64,000 nt of DNA from Butyricicoccus porcorum (GCF_002157465.1 NZ_NHOC01000002.1:186508-250507), one strand, 5' to 3'; counted from the first letter of the stretch, positions 40,342 through 49,160 are shown. Numbers and translations are program-made. Notes: generated from the letters alone by a model not told the origin.

Positions 40342-41310
40342 ATGAGCTACACTTTGATTGGAAAGCATGAAAAGGACAGCCGTGCAAACCGCGACGGTTA
40401 TGTATCCGCAATGCTCGAACTGATGGAGCAGGACAAGAGCATTGTTCATATCGACTGTGACCTGATGGGCTGCATCAATACGGGTAAGCTGCTGAAGGCA
40501 TTCCCGGAGCAGACCTTCAACGCAGGTATTGCTGAGCAGAACGCCATGGGCGTTGCCGCAGGTATGGCGGCAACCGGACTGAAGGCATTTATCCATTCGT
40601 TCGGTTGCTTTGCATCCCGCCGCGCCTTTGACCAGGCATTCCTGTCCGCAGGATATTCCCAGCTGCCGGTACATGTCATCGGTTCTGACCCTGGCGTGAC
40701 CGCAGCGTTCAACGGCGCAACTCATATGCCGTTTGAGGACTGTGCACTGTACATGACTGTGCCGAATGCAGTTGTCATTGATTCCTGCGACTATGCGCAG
40801 ACCAATGCGCTGACCAAACAGCTGGCAAAGCAGCCGGGACTGACCTATATGCGCCTGATCCGCAAGGGCTTTACCACGGTCTATGCGGATGGCTCCGAAT
40901 TTGAGATCGGCAAGGGTGTCACGCTGCGTGATGGTACGGATGTCACCATCATCGCTTCCGGCATTCTGGTCGATGAAGCACTCAAGGCTGAGGAGCAGCT
41001 GGCAGCAAAGGGTATTTCTGCACGCGTGATCGACATGCACACATGGAAGCCGCTCGATGAGGAGTTGATTCTCAAGGCAGCTTCTGAGACTGGTGCGATT
41101 GTCACCGCAGAAAACCACCAGGTTTCGTGCGGCCTCGGCTCGGCAGTTGCAAACCTGCTGACGGAAAAATGCCTCGTTCCGCAGGAGCGCATCGGCATCC
41201 AGAACCAGTTCGGACAGGTCGGCCCGCAGGACTTCCTGATGGAGCAGTACCACCTGCTGGCAGCGGATATCGTTGCAGCTGCTGAAAAGGCAATTGCACG
41301 CAAGGGCTAA
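40342..41310 (+). CDS. Transketolase, C-terminal subunit
   Basis: Second half of the split transketolase (322 residues): pyrimidine-binding domain with FNAGIAEQNAMGVAAGMA (the TPP-activating Glu in AEQN), FIHSFGCFASRRAFDQ, and the C-terminal domain VIDMHTWKPLDEEL with GAIVTAENHQVSCGLGSAVA. It forms the active site together with the preceding subunit. AAAGGAGGGG precedes the ATG. Confidence 0.93.
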   Translation: MSYTLIGKHEKDSRANRDGYVSAMLELMEQDKSIVHIDCDLMGCINTGKLLKAFPEQTFNAGIAEQNAMGVAAGMAATGLKAFIHSFGCFASRRAFDQAFLSAGYSQLPVHVIGSDPGVTAAFNGATHMPFEDCALYMTVPNAVVIDSCDYAQTNALTKQLAKQPGLTYMRLIRKGFTTVYADGSEFEIGKGVTLRDGTDVTIIASGILVDEALKAEEQLAAKGISARVIDMHTWKPLDEELILKAASETGAIVTAENHQVSCGLGSAVANLLTEKCLVPQERIGIQNQFGQVGPQDFLMEQYHLLAADIVAAAEKAIARKG

Positions 41311-41341
41311 TTGCACAGGCATTTATTTTGAAAAGAACAGG

Positions 41342-41377
41342 GCACCCGGCGAAATATTGGTTTCCGCCGGGTGCTTT
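41342..41377 (+). terminator. Hairpin between transketolase and transporter genes
   Basis: GCACCCGGCG (41342-41351) pairs perfectly with CGCCGGGTGC (41365-41374), followed by only TTTC. It could attenuate transcription into the ABC transporter genes. Confidence 0.55.
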
Positions 41378-41396
41378 CAGATAGGAGGGATGACTC

Positions 41397-42887
41397 ATGT
41401 CGGAATATGTTCTTGAGATGAAGCACATTGCAAAGAGCTTTCCGGGTGTTCGCGTTCTGGACGATGTTACACTTCGAATCAAACCCGGAGAGGTTCATGC
41501 GCTGATGGGAGAAAATGGTGCGGGCAAATCCACGCTTATGAAAATTCTGATGGGAATTTATACGATGGATGAAGGCGAAATGCTTTTGGATGGCAAGCCG
41601 TATCATGCCCGCGGGCCGAAGGACGCGATGGAAAAGGGCGTTGCAATGATTCATCAGGAGCTGAACCCGATTCTGGACATGCAGGTATATGAAAATATAT
41701 TTGTAGGAAGGGAGAAAAAGCGAGGTCTTTGCGTTGACAAAAATCAGATGATCCGGGAAACACAGGCTCTGATGGATGAGCTCGATATAGACATTTCCCC
41801 AACTGCATATATGCGTGATTTGAGTGTTGCACAGTGCCAGCTGATTGAAATTGTCAAAGCCATTTCACTTTCTTCCAAGGTGATTGTCATGGATGAGCCG
41901 ACTTCTGCGATTACGGATAAGGAAGTGGAAACGCTTTTTGAACAGATTCGCAGACAGAAGAAGGCGGGCGTCGCAATTATCTATATCTCGCATAAAATGG
42001 ACGAAATTTTTCAGATTTGTGACACCATTACCGTGCTTCGAGACGGAAAATTTATCGGAACGGATGCAGCGGCCAATATGACAGAAAATCAGCTGATTCA
42101 CATGATGGTAGGCCGTGACATCACAGAGGTCTTTCCGAAGACAGAAGCAGACATGGGACAGGTTATTCTGGAGGTTAAAAATTTGTCCTACGGAAACCGG
42201 GTCAAAAATGTCAGCTTTCAGCTTCGGCGCGGTGAGGTTCTCGGAATCTCCGGTCTGGTCGGTGCGGGGCGTTCCGAACTGGTTGAAACAATCTTTGGTA
42301 TGCGGAAAAAATCCGGCGGTGAAATTTTTGTGGATGGAAAGCCGGTGCAGATCAATCATCCGCGGCATGCAATTCGCAATAAAATCGCGTTGATTACAGA
42401 GGATCGGAAGTTTACCGGGCTGAATCTGATTGGAACTGTTGCAGAGAACATCACGATTGTCAATCTTGGCAGACTGTTCCGCAACGGCCTGATTAACCGG
42501 AAAAAAGAAAGAGAAATTGCAGACATATATATTGATAAACTGTCCATTCGGACGCCGAATGCACAGCAGCAGATTGCCAATCTGTCCGGCGGAAATCAGC
42601 AGAAAGTTGTAATTGCCAAATGGTTACTTTCTGAACCGGATGTTATCATTTTGGACGAGCCGACGCGCGGAATTGATGTCGGTGCAAAACGTGATATTTA
42701 TTTGTTGATTGGTGAATTGGTGCAGCAGGGAAAGGCTGTTATTGTGATTTCTTCTGAAATTCCTGAGGTCATGGGTCTGGCTGACCGCATATTGGTTATG
42801 GCCGAGGGGCGTGTGACCGGTGAGCTGGAACGCTCGGAGTTTTCACAGGAACGCATTATGACCTATGCTGCACAGTTTGGAGAGTGA
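41397..42887 (+). CDS. Sugar ABC transporter ATP-binding protein (RbsA/MglA/IatA type)
   Basis: Energy-coupling protein of 496 residues with two fused ATPase domains. First domain: GENGAGKSTLMK (Walker A), LSVAQCQLIEIVKA, VIVMDEPTSAI; second domain: GLVGAGRSELVETIFG, NLSGGNQQKVVIAKWLL (ABC signature), VIILDEPTRGIDVGAK. This carbohydrate-uptake family 2 carries ribose, xylose or inositol. By position the substrate is most likely inositol or a related cyclitol. Base composition is visibly richer in A/T at third positions than in the preceding metabolic genes, which suggests a separate origin for the transporter part. Confidence 0.92.
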   Translation: MSEYVLEMKHIAKSFPGVRVLDDVTLRIKPGEVHALMGENGAGKSTLMKILMGIYTMDEGEMLLDGKPYHARGPKDAMEKGVAMIHQELNPILDMQVYENIFVGREKKRGLCVDKNQMIRETQALMDELDIDISPTAYMRDLSVAQCQLIEIVKAISLSSKVIVMDEPTSAITDKEVETLFEQIRRQKKAGVAIIYISHKMDEIFQICDTITVLRDGKFIGTDAAANMTENQLIHMMVGRDITEVFPKTEADMGQVILEVKNLSYGNRVKNVSFQLRRGEVLGISGLVGAGRSELVETIFGMRKKSGGEIFVDGKPVQINHPRHAIRNKIALITEDRKFTGLNLIGTVAENITIVNLGRLFRNGLINRKKEREIADIYIDKLSIRTPNAQQQIANLSGGNQQKVVIAKWLLSEPDVIILDEPTRGIDVGAKRDIYLLIGELVQQGKAVIVISSEIPEVMGLADRILVMAEGRVTGELERSEFSQERIMTYAAQFGE

Positions 42888-42893
42888 ACTGCG

Positions 42894-43865
42894 ATGGAAA
42901 AAACGATGAAATCGAAAGGGATTTTAAAGAATTTTGGCCTAATTATTATTTTTGTTGTGCTCGTTGCGTTGCTGACCGCTGTTTCCGGTGGTGCATTTAT
43001 TAAACCCGGAAATTTAATCAGCGTTCTCAAACAGACGGCGGTCAACGGGATTCTGGCGATGGGTATGACATTTGTCATTATTTCCGGGGGAATTGATCTC
43101 TCGGTTGGCTCAATTGTGGGACTCACAGGTGTCATCGCCTGCATGCTGGCACATCCGGCAGCGTCCGGAGAGGGAGGACAATTCCCACTGATTGTTCCGA
43201 TTGTTGCAGCACTGCTGATCGGAGCATTGATTGGAACACTGAATGGTGTTGGAATTGCATATGGCGATATTCCGGCCTTTATTGTTACATTGGGATCGAT
43301 GACAATTGTACGCGGACTGGCTCTGATTATTTCAGGTGGCTCTCCGGTATTTGGTGTTACCTCCGGCTTCGAGGCAATCGCATCCATAAAAATCTTCGGC
43401 ATTCCGATTCTGGCAATTTATCTTGTCGTTGTCGTTGCAATCTGTGCCTTTGTATTGCAAAAGACAGTATATGGACGGCGTGTGTATGCAATTGGAGGCA
43501 ATCCGGTGGCAGCCAGCGTTTCCGGCATCAATGTCAAGAAAAATCAGGTGATGGTTTACACAATTGCCGGGCTTCTGGCAGGCTTTTGCGGCCTGCTGAC
43601 AGCGTCACGAACCATTACCGGTGCGCCGACAGCCGGACAGAGCTATGAGATGGATGCCATTGCAGCGGTTGTCATCGGCGGTGTATCCATGTCGGGAGGT
43701 TCCGGCAAATGGCACGGCGTTGTGATTGGTTCGCTCATGATTGCTGTCATTGCCAATGGTCTTGATATTATGAGAGTTGATTCCAACTGGCAGCCGGTTA
43801 TTAAGGGTGCGATTATTATTTTGGCTGTATTGCTGGATATCCGGAGCAAACGGCGCAGTCGCTGA
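42894..43865 (+). CDS. Sugar ABC transporter permease (RbsC type)
   Basis: Membrane permease of 323 residues with about eight to ten hydrophobic segments. VNGILAMGMTFVIISGGIDLSVGS is the family signature; GGNPVAASVSGINVKK is the coupling region contacting the ATPase, and AAVVIGGVSMSGGSG is typical of RbsC. It starts six bases after the ATPase gene and would form a homodimer channel. Confidence 0.93.
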   Translation: MEKTMKSKGILKNFGLIIIFVVLVALLTAVSGGAFIKPGNLISVLKQTAVNGILAMGMTFVIISGGIDLSVGSIVGLTGVIACMLAHPAASGEGGQFPLIVPIVAALLIGALIGTLNGVGIAYGDIPAFIVTLGSMTIVRGLALIISGGSPVFGVTSGFEAIASIKIFGIPILAIYLVVVVAICAFVLQKTVYGRRVYAIGGNPVAASVSGINVKKNQVMVYTIAGLLAGFCGLLTASRTITGAPTAGQSYEMDAIAAVVIGGVSMSGGSGKWHGVVIGSLMIAVIANGLDIMRVDSNWQPVIKGAIIILAVLLDIRSKRRSR

Positions 43866-43894
43866 ATGCAGGGTAATATCGGAGGATTGGGAAA

Positions 43895-43945
43895 ATGAAA
43901 AAATTCCCGATGCTTCAGATATACCTTGAATATAAAACAGTTTGA
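43895..43945 (+). CDS. Possible 16-aa small ORF between permease and binding protein
   Basis: ATG 43895 lies nine bases after GGAGG and opens MKKFPMLQIYLEYKTV. A GGGAA/TTCCC hairpin overlaps the start. It may just be leader sequence that tunes translation of the abundant binding protein. Confidence 0.3.
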   Translation: MKKFPMLQIYLEYKTV

Positions 43946-43966
43946 AAGGCTGAAAGGAGAAAAACA

Positions 43967-44938
43967 ATGAAAATGAAAAGAAAGCTGATTGCCATGCTGA
44001 TGGCAGGAGTGACAGCCGTTACGCTGACAGCTTGCGGCGGAAGCGGAGAAACCAGCACAGAAGGAAGTGCAGCGAATGCGGAGGGCGACAAAAATTATAA
44101 GATTGCTGTATTGATGAGCCATCAGACCAATGCGTTTACCACTGCGGTATCTTCCGGCGCAAAGGATAAGGGAACGGAACTGGGAGTGACCGTGGATATT
44201 CTCGACGGCAAGCAGGATCCGAACACGCAGGCCTCCCAGATTGAAACCTGTATTGCACAGGGCTATGACGCAGTACTTGTAGAGCCGATTTCCGCAGATG
44301 CCATTGTTCCGGCTGTCAAGGCGGCAAATGAGGCAGAGATGCCGGTTATGACCATCGTACAGCAGATGAAAAACCAGGAAGATATGGCGGTTTCGTACTG
44401 CGGCGGAGATGAAAGCAAGGCAGGCAAAATGCAGATGGAAAAAGCCATGGAAGCAATTGGCGGAAAGGGCAACATCGTTGTTCTGTATGGCCCTATGGGT
44501 TCCGACGCACAGCTGTCCCGCAAGGCAGGCTATGACGAAGTGCTGAAAAATTATCCGGATGTCAAGATTGCGTTTGAAGATACCGCAAACTGGACGACCG
44601 AAGAAGCACTGTCCAAGATGGAGACATGGATTCAGACGGGCACGCAGATCGATGCAGTTGTAGCACAGAACGACTCCATGGCACTGGGTGCACTGAAAGC
44701 CTGTGAAGATGCCGGGAAGGACATTCCCTGCTTTGGACTGGATGCAGTTGATGACGCGTTGGCGGCAATCAAGGCCGGACGGCTGGCAGGTACGGTTTCT
44801 CAGGACGCATATGGACAGGGTGCAATTGGTGTTGAGAATATGGTCAAGTACTTGAATGGCGAAGAAATTGAACCGTTCAATTACACCGAATGCATCTGGA
44901 TCGATCAAAGCAATGTGGATGAATATATAGATAAATAA
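43967..44938 (+). CDS. Sugar ABC transporter substrate-binding lipoprotein (RbsB type)
   Basis: Extracytoplasmic binding lipoprotein of 323 residues. A signal peptide with basic start and lipobox VTLTAC ends at Cys23, followed by a Ser/Thr/Glu/Gly linker. The mature part has the periplasmic-binding-protein I fold: KIAVLMSHQTNAFTTAVSSGAKD, AQGYDAVLVEPISADAIVPAV, VVAQNDSMALGALKAC and GTVSQDAYGQG. It fits ribose/inositol-type ligands. AAAGGAG precedes the ATG. Confidence 0.93.
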   Translation: MKMKRKLIAMLMAGVTAVTLTACGGSGETSTEGSAANAEGDKNYKIAVLMSHQTNAFTTAVSSGAKDKGTELGVTVDILDGKQDPNTQASQIETCIAQGYDAVLVEPISADAIVPAVKAANEAEMPVMTIVQQMKNQEDMAVSYCGGDESKAGKMQMEKAMEAIGGKGNIVVLYGPMGSDAQLSRKAGYDEVLKNYPDVKIAFEDTANWTTEEALSKMETWIQTGTQIDAVVAQNDSMALGALKACEDAGKDIPCFGLDAVDDALAAIKAGRLAGTVSQDAYGQGAIGVENMVKYLNGEEIEPFNYTECIWIDQSNVDEYIDK

Positions 44939-44955
44939 TTCTGTCATATGAAAAA

Positions 44956-44985
44956 GGACCGCAGGATTTCCTGCGGCCCTTTTGT
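44956..44985 (+). terminator. Terminator of the transporter operon, shared with the convergent araC-type gene
   Basis: CCGCAGG (44959-44965) pairs with CCTGCGG (44970-44976), extended by GG/CC with a bulged A, followed by TTTTGTTTT; an AAAAA run on the other side permits use in both directions. Confidence 0.88.
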
Positions 44986-44986
44986 T

Positions 44987-45850
44987 TTATTCCTTCATTT
45001 CACGCATCGACTGCCGGTATTTTCCGGGTGGGATACCGACATACTTGTTGAACATGGTATTTAAGTGGCAGATACTGCTGAAGCCGAGGTGGTCGGCGAT
45101 ATCGCCGATGGGAATAGAGGTATCCATCAGCAAGCCCTGAGCCTCACCGATGCGCCGCTTCATGACATACTGCATGGGCGGCACGCCGAACTCGTCCTTG
45201 AACACATGCGCGAGATAGTATTCGCTGATGTGCAGGGCGCTGGCGATGGAAGGCAGTGTGAGCGGTTCGCGGTAATACACATCCAGATATCGACGGATAC
45301 GGTCTGCTGTGGCAGAGGCTGTTGTGCGCGCGCGGATTGACAGATTGCGGCTGCGACTGAGCAGCATTTCATAGGTCAACAGCAGCAGCGACTGCGACAG
45401 ACAGTTGCAGGTCTCTCCGAGATTTTTCTCGTCAGAGGAGAGCAGGTGAATCAGACGGAAAATCGAGCCGATGTGTTCCGACAGCATGCCGCACGAGATG
45501 ACGGGAGTAGTTTCCTCGTCGCACAGACAGTTGTCGGGCAGACAGAGCAGGGCGACATTGGAAATGCCGATGCTGTACGAGCGCACATGCCGCGTATCAG
45601 CCGGATTTTCACCGTGCAGGATACCGGCATTGCAGATGATGATATCGCCTTCCTGAATATCATAAAACTGACTGTCCACCATATAGCGTCCCTTGCCGCT
45701 GTATACATAGAACAGCTCCAAAAAATTGTCATGAATATGGGGCAGTCTGGAATGCTTATTGCTGTGCTCTTCGTTGATAAAGTGGCTGGTACAGTATTGC
45801 GGGATACGGCTGTCACGCAGATGCGAGGACAGCGGATTGATTGAATTCAT
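44987..45850 (-). CDS. AraC family transcriptional regulator (cupin type)
   Basis: Regulator of 287 residues with an N-terminal cupin sensor (LPHIHDNFLELFYVYSGKGRYMVDSQFYDIQEGDIIICNAGILHGE) and two C-terminal helix-turn-helix units (about 185-285; LTLPSIASALHISEYYLAHVFKDEFGVPP, IGDIADHLGFSSICHLNTMFNKYVG). Convergent with the sugar transporter genes, it is the best candidate activator of the inositol/C4 operon. ATG 45850 has GGAGAGAGG upstream. Confidence 0.92.
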   Translation of the reverse strand: MNSINPLSSHLRDSRIPQYCTSHFINEEHSNKHSRLPHIHDNFLELFYVYSGKGRYMVDSQFYDIQEGDIIICNAGILHGENPADTRHVRSYSIGISNVALLCLPDNCLCDEETTPVISCGMLSEHIGSIFRLIHLLSSDEKNLGETCNCLSQSLLLLTYEMLLSRSRNLSIRARTTASATADRIRRYLDVYYREPLTLPSIASALHISEYYLAHVFKDEFGVPPMQYVMKRRIGEAQGLLMDTSIPIGDIADHLGFSSICHLNTMFNKYVGIPPGKYRQSMREMKE

Positions 45851-46235
45851 ACATCCTCTCTCCTTCCTCTGTTCATTATTGTAATACGATCCAGTCGCAA
45901 TGTCTTACAATATCCTGCGAAATATTTTTAAAAATTGGTGTGTTTTTAGGTGTAAAATATGAATAAATAATGGTTTTATATATAATAAATCAATTATATA
46001 TGAAAAAACAAAAGAAAACAAGAAATTGTAATTCGTTTTGAGACTTTCTGTTTTTTGCGGTTTGAAAAAACGGCAGTGGCGATTGCTCAGAGTTTTTTGA
46101 GAGACAAACTTTTATGGCATAAGATGTTGATGAATCAACATCGTCGTGTTACCATCAAGAGCAGCAGTTTTTCACCTTCGATGATCGGGAGGAATCCATG
46201 AACCAGAGATTTGAAGCCTTTGTCACTTCCGTGCC
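45851..46235. other. Gene-poor region upstream of the araC-type gene
   Basis: AT-rich spacer. It holds an ATTGTAA-N20-TTACAAT inverted repeat (45878-45911), possibly an autoregulatory site overlapping the minus-strand TACAAT -10 element, and a GATGTTGAT/ATCAACATC palindrome (46123-46142). Minus-strand 46135-46235 can encode a short KGFKSLVHGFLPII-like tail that I cannot assign; it may be the end of a lost gene. Confidence 0.4.
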
Positions 46236-46701
46236 TGCGCAGACGGAAATGATATAGCAGCGCACCGCAATATGCTTCGAGCCGCCTATCTGGCGGGAGC
46301 GGCATTTTCCAAATCATATGTCGGCTATGTGCACGCAGTTGCGCATTCGCTCGGCGGACGGTATAATGTTCCACATGGGCTTGCCAATGCGGTACTGCTC
46401 CCGTATGTGCTCGAAGCATATGGCTCAAAGATCCATGGCAAGCTGCATCGGCTTGCGGTTGCCGCAGGAGTGGCGTCTGCATCCGATACCCCGCAGGCAG
46501 GCGCACGGGCATTTCTGTGTGCTGTCCGCGATATGCAGCGCAGGCTGGATATCCCGAAAACGATACCGGAAATCCGTGCGGAGGATATCCCGGCGCTCGC
46601 CCGTACAGCGGAGCGCGAGGCAAATCCACTGTATCCTGTCCCTGTGCTGATGGATGCAGCGAAGCTGGAAGCATTTTATTATTCTGTTATGGAGGATGCA
46701 T
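46236..46701 (+). pseudogene. Truncated iron-containing alcohol dehydrogenase (C-terminal half)
   Basis: The frame from about 46236 encodes only the iron-binding helical half of a group III alcohol dehydrogenase: DGNDIAAHRNMLRAAYLAGAAF, YVHAVAHSLGGRYNVPHGLANAVLLP with metal-site His residues, ending in NPLYPVPVLMDAAKLEAF. The NAD-binding N-terminal half is missing, an in-frame TGA lies just upstream (46212), and no ribosome site precedes the internal ATG at 46272. The frame runs without a stop into the aldehyde dehydrogenase gene, to 46778. It is a deletion remnant of an ADH-ALDH pair. Confidence 0.8.
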
Positions 46702-48081
46702 ATGAAGCCGGAAGAAATTCAGCAAATTGTATCGGCACAGCGGGCGTACTTTGCGAGCGGAAAAACACTGCCGGTTGACCGTCGCATTGCGGCGCTGAAT
46801 CAGCTGAAGGATGCCATTGTGCGGCATGAGGACGAAATTGAACAGGCCTTGCATGCGGATCTGGGCAAGAGCCGGATGGAGAGCTATATGTGTGAGATCG
46901 GCATGGTGTACAGCGAACTGACATATATGACGAGACATGTCAGACAGTACGCGCGCGAGCAGCGTGTGCGCACACCGCTGGCGCAATCTGTCTCGCGCAG
47001 CTATGTCAAGCCGTCGCCGTATGGCATCACGCTGATTATGAGCCCGTGGAATTACCCGTTTATGCTGACCCTGGACCCGCTGGTTGATGCACTTGCGGCG
47101 GGCAATACGGCAGTCGTCAAGCCGAGTGCCTATTCCCCCCATACCAGCGAAGTGCTGCGGGACATCCTCACGGAATGCTTTTCGCCCGAATATGTCGCCG
47201 TGGTCACCGGCGGGCGGGAGGAGAATGCCTGCCTGCTCAATGAACACTTTGATTTTATCTTTTTTACAGGCAGCCAGGCGGTCGGCCGGGAGGTTATGCG
47301 CCGCGCAGCAGAGCATCTGACACCGGTTGCCCTCGAATTGGGCGGAAAAAGCCCATGTGTGATGGATAAAACGGCAAAAATCAACCTCGCCGCGCGCCGC
47401 ATTGTGTTCGGCAAATTCCTCAACTGCGGGCAGACCTGTGTTGCGCCGGATTATATCTACTGCGACGCTGCGATCCGGGACGAGCTGATATCTGCCATTC
47501 GCCGTGAAATCAAACGGCAGTTTGGTGCGGATGCACTTTCCAATGACAATTACGGAAAGATTATCAACCGGACGCATTTTGACCGCATCAGCGGACTGAT
47601 TTCACAGGAAAAGGTCGTCTGCGGCGGCAGGACAGATGCCGGATCCCTGCGCGTCGAGCCGACGGTCCTGTGTCCCGCCGACTGGGATGATCCCGCCATG
47701 CAGGAGGAAATTTTCGGTCCGGTGCTGCCGGTACTGACCTATGACCGGTTGGAGGACGCACTCGATGAGATCAATGCGCATCCGCACCCACTTGCATTCT
47801 ATCTGTTTACAGAGGACAAAAAGACGGCACGTCATGTCACAGAAACCTGTGCGTTTGGCGGCGGCTGCATCAATGACACAATCATTCATCTTGCGACGAC
47901 GAACATGGGCTTTGGCGGCGTCGGTGCAAGCGGCATGGGCGCGTATCACGGCAAGGCGGGCTTTGATGCATTTTCCCACCATAAAAGCATCGTGGATAAA
48001 AAAACATGGCTTGACCTGCCGATGCGCTACCAGCCGTACACACGGCTGTACGAAAAGTTGGTTCGCGTATTTATGCGATGA
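46702..48081 (+). CDS. Aldehyde dehydrogenase (ALDH3-like)
   Basis: NAD(P)-dependent aldehyde dehydrogenase of 459 residues, similar in size to class 3/coniferyl or fatty aldehyde dehydrogenases, which lack the long N-terminal arm. Motifs: IMSPWNYPFMLTLDPLVDALAAGN, FFTGSQAVGREV, catalytic Glu in LELGGKSPCV, catalytic Cys in FLNCGQTCVAPDY. Start ATG 46702 has GGAGG six bases upstream and lies inside the tail of the truncated ADH frame. Substrate is unknown; the original pair probably interconverted alcohol, aldehyde and acid. Confidence 0.9.
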   Translation: MKPEEIQQIVSAQRAYFASGKTLPVDRRIAALNQLKDAIVRHEDEIEQALHADLGKSRMESYMCEIGMVYSELTYMTRHVRQYAREQRVRTPLAQSVSRSYVKPSPYGITLIMSPWNYPFMLTLDPLVDALAAGNTAVVKPSAYSPHTSEVLRDILTECFSPEYVAVVTGGREENACLLNEHFDFIFFTGSQAVGREVMRRAAEHLTPVALELGGKSPCVMDKTAKINLAARRIVFGKFLNCGQTCVAPDYIYCDAAIRDELISAIRREIKRQFGADALSNDNYGKIINRTHFDRISGLISQEKVVCGGRTDAGSLRVEPTVLCPADWDDPAMQEEIFGPVLPVLTYDRLEDALDEINAHPHPLAFYLFTEDKKTARHVTETCAFGGGCINDTIIHLATTNMGFGGVGASGMGAYHGKAGFDAFSHHKSIVDKKTWLDLPMRYQPYTRLYEKLVRVFMR

Positions 48082-48085
48082 AAAA

Positions 48086-48127
48086 AACAGATATCCGTTC
48101 AGCACAGACTGAGTGGATACCTGTTTT
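48086..48127 (+). terminator. Probable terminator of the aldehyde dehydrogenase gene
   Basis: AACAGATATCC pairs with GGATACCTGTT (one mismatch) around a large loop, with TTTT after it and a run of A before it, possibly bidirectional. Confidence 0.5.
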
Positions 48128-48184
48128 GCATGCAGCTGCATATATGCGTGGCTGCCGTTCGATGCGTGCATCTCATGACGGTTC

Positions 48185-49027
48185 CTATCTCCACATCATC
48201 CGGAACTGGAGCGGCGTGATGCCGGTCATCCGTTTGAATACCATAATGAAATGCGAGGCATTGCTGAAACCACAGATATCCGCGATGTCTTCGATGCTGC
48301 GCGAGGTGGTAGTGAGCATTTGCCGTGCACTGCGGATCCGCACCGCCTGGATATACTGGTGCGGCGTGATGCCGCGGATATTTTTAAACTGACGGATAAA
48401 ATAACATGAGCTGAGTGCAGACATGTGTGCAAGGCTTTCATTTGACAGGTCAGCGTCACCGTAATGTGTTTCAATATAGGCGGCAGAGCGGTCGATGACC
48501 TGTTCGATGTCGCTTCTGTGCAGCTGTCCGGGCAACTGCACCAGCAATGCGAGCAGTGTGTGGATGTGAACAGATGTCATGTGGACATTCATATCCTGCT
48601 GCTGTGCGGCAGCCAGGATATCAGACATACAGGCCTGGATTTTTCCCTCCGGATCGACAGGGAGGACAACGCCGCGGGTTTGCAGGATAAGATTCGTATA
48701 TGCTTCGCTGCCCGCACCGACGAAGTGGAACCAGCGCATATGCAGCTCATCCGAACCGGCGGTATATCGGTGTGGTCTGCGGCAGTCGAGCAGGACGAGT
48801 GAGCCTGCGGGAGCGACATAGCTTTCTCCGTTGTATTCGACGTACAGCTGTCCCTCCTCCACCAGAATGAGCTGGCACACGTCCAGATGGTCGCGTGCGA
48901 CCTCATACTCGCGGTTGCAGCGGTAATCCCCTGCATGCGGGGTAAAATACAGGCAGCTTTCCGTGAATGAGTCCGCCTCATGGTAATAACGGCTGGAGCC
49001 GGGCAGAACGCCGATGTCTGCCAGCAT
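48185..49027 (-). CDS. AraC family transcriptional regulator
   Basis: Regulator of 280 residues: N-terminal arabinose-binding-like cupin (LVEEGQLYVEYNGESYVAPAGSLVLLDCRRPHRY) and C-terminal double helix-turn-helix (about 185-280; LSNESLAHMSALSSCYFIRQFKNIRGITPHQY, IEDIADICGFSNASHFIMVFKRMTGITP). The frame is open upstream, but ATG 49027 follows AAGGAGG. It is convergent with the aldehyde dehydrogenase gene and divergent from the carboxypeptidase gene, over a palindromic promoter. Confidence 0.92.
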   Translation of the reverse strand: MLADIGVLPGSSRYYHEADSFTESCLYFTPHAGDYRCNREYEVARDHLDVCQLILVEEGQLYVEYNGESYVAPAGSLVLLDCRRPHRYTAGSDELHMRWFHFVGAGSEAYTNLILQTRGVVLPVDPEGKIQACMSDILAAAQQQDMNVHMTSVHIHTLLALLVQLPGQLHRSDIEQVIDRSAAYIETHYGDADLSNESLAHMSALSSCYFIRQFKNIRGITPHQYIQAVRIRSARQMLTTTSRSIEDIADICGFSNASHFIMVFKRMTGITPLQFRMMWR

Positions 49028-49065
49028 ATGCACTTCCTCCTTCCGGGATGTACTGCTTTTCGAGG

Positions 49066-49086
49066 GGTATAATATAAAATTATACC
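49066..49086. promoter_or_regulatory. Palindromic divergent promoter/operator of the second araC-type gene
   Basis: GGTATAAT-ATAAA-ATTATACC: eight-base perfect arms. The minus-strand reading gives an extended -10 (TGG-TATAAT) for the regulator gene, so a dimeric protein bound here would block its own promoter. Confidence 0.6.
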
Positions 49087-49151
49087 ATAGCAGGGCGAAA
49101 AAGGAAAGCCGGGGCAAAACAGAGGGGACAATGGAATTCTATACATCGCTG

Positions 49152-49160
49152 TGTTATAAT
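49152..49160 (+). promoter_or_regulatory. Extended -10 promoter of the LD-carboxypeptidase gene
   Basis: TGT-TATAAT (TATAAT at 49155-49160), 25 bases before the start codon; the -35 region is weak. Confidence 0.55.

Noticed and set aside
45878-45911. Strong operator for the inositol-operon AraC regulator
   Set aside because: The ATTGTAA arms are AT-rich with a 20-base spacer, a plausible chance pairing, so it is mentioned only within the intergenic entry.
46135-46674. Minus-strand gene opposite the truncated ADH, possibly a transposase
   Set aside because: Most of the frame is antisense to the ADH remnant; only the last 100 bases lie outside it and they match nothing that I can name.
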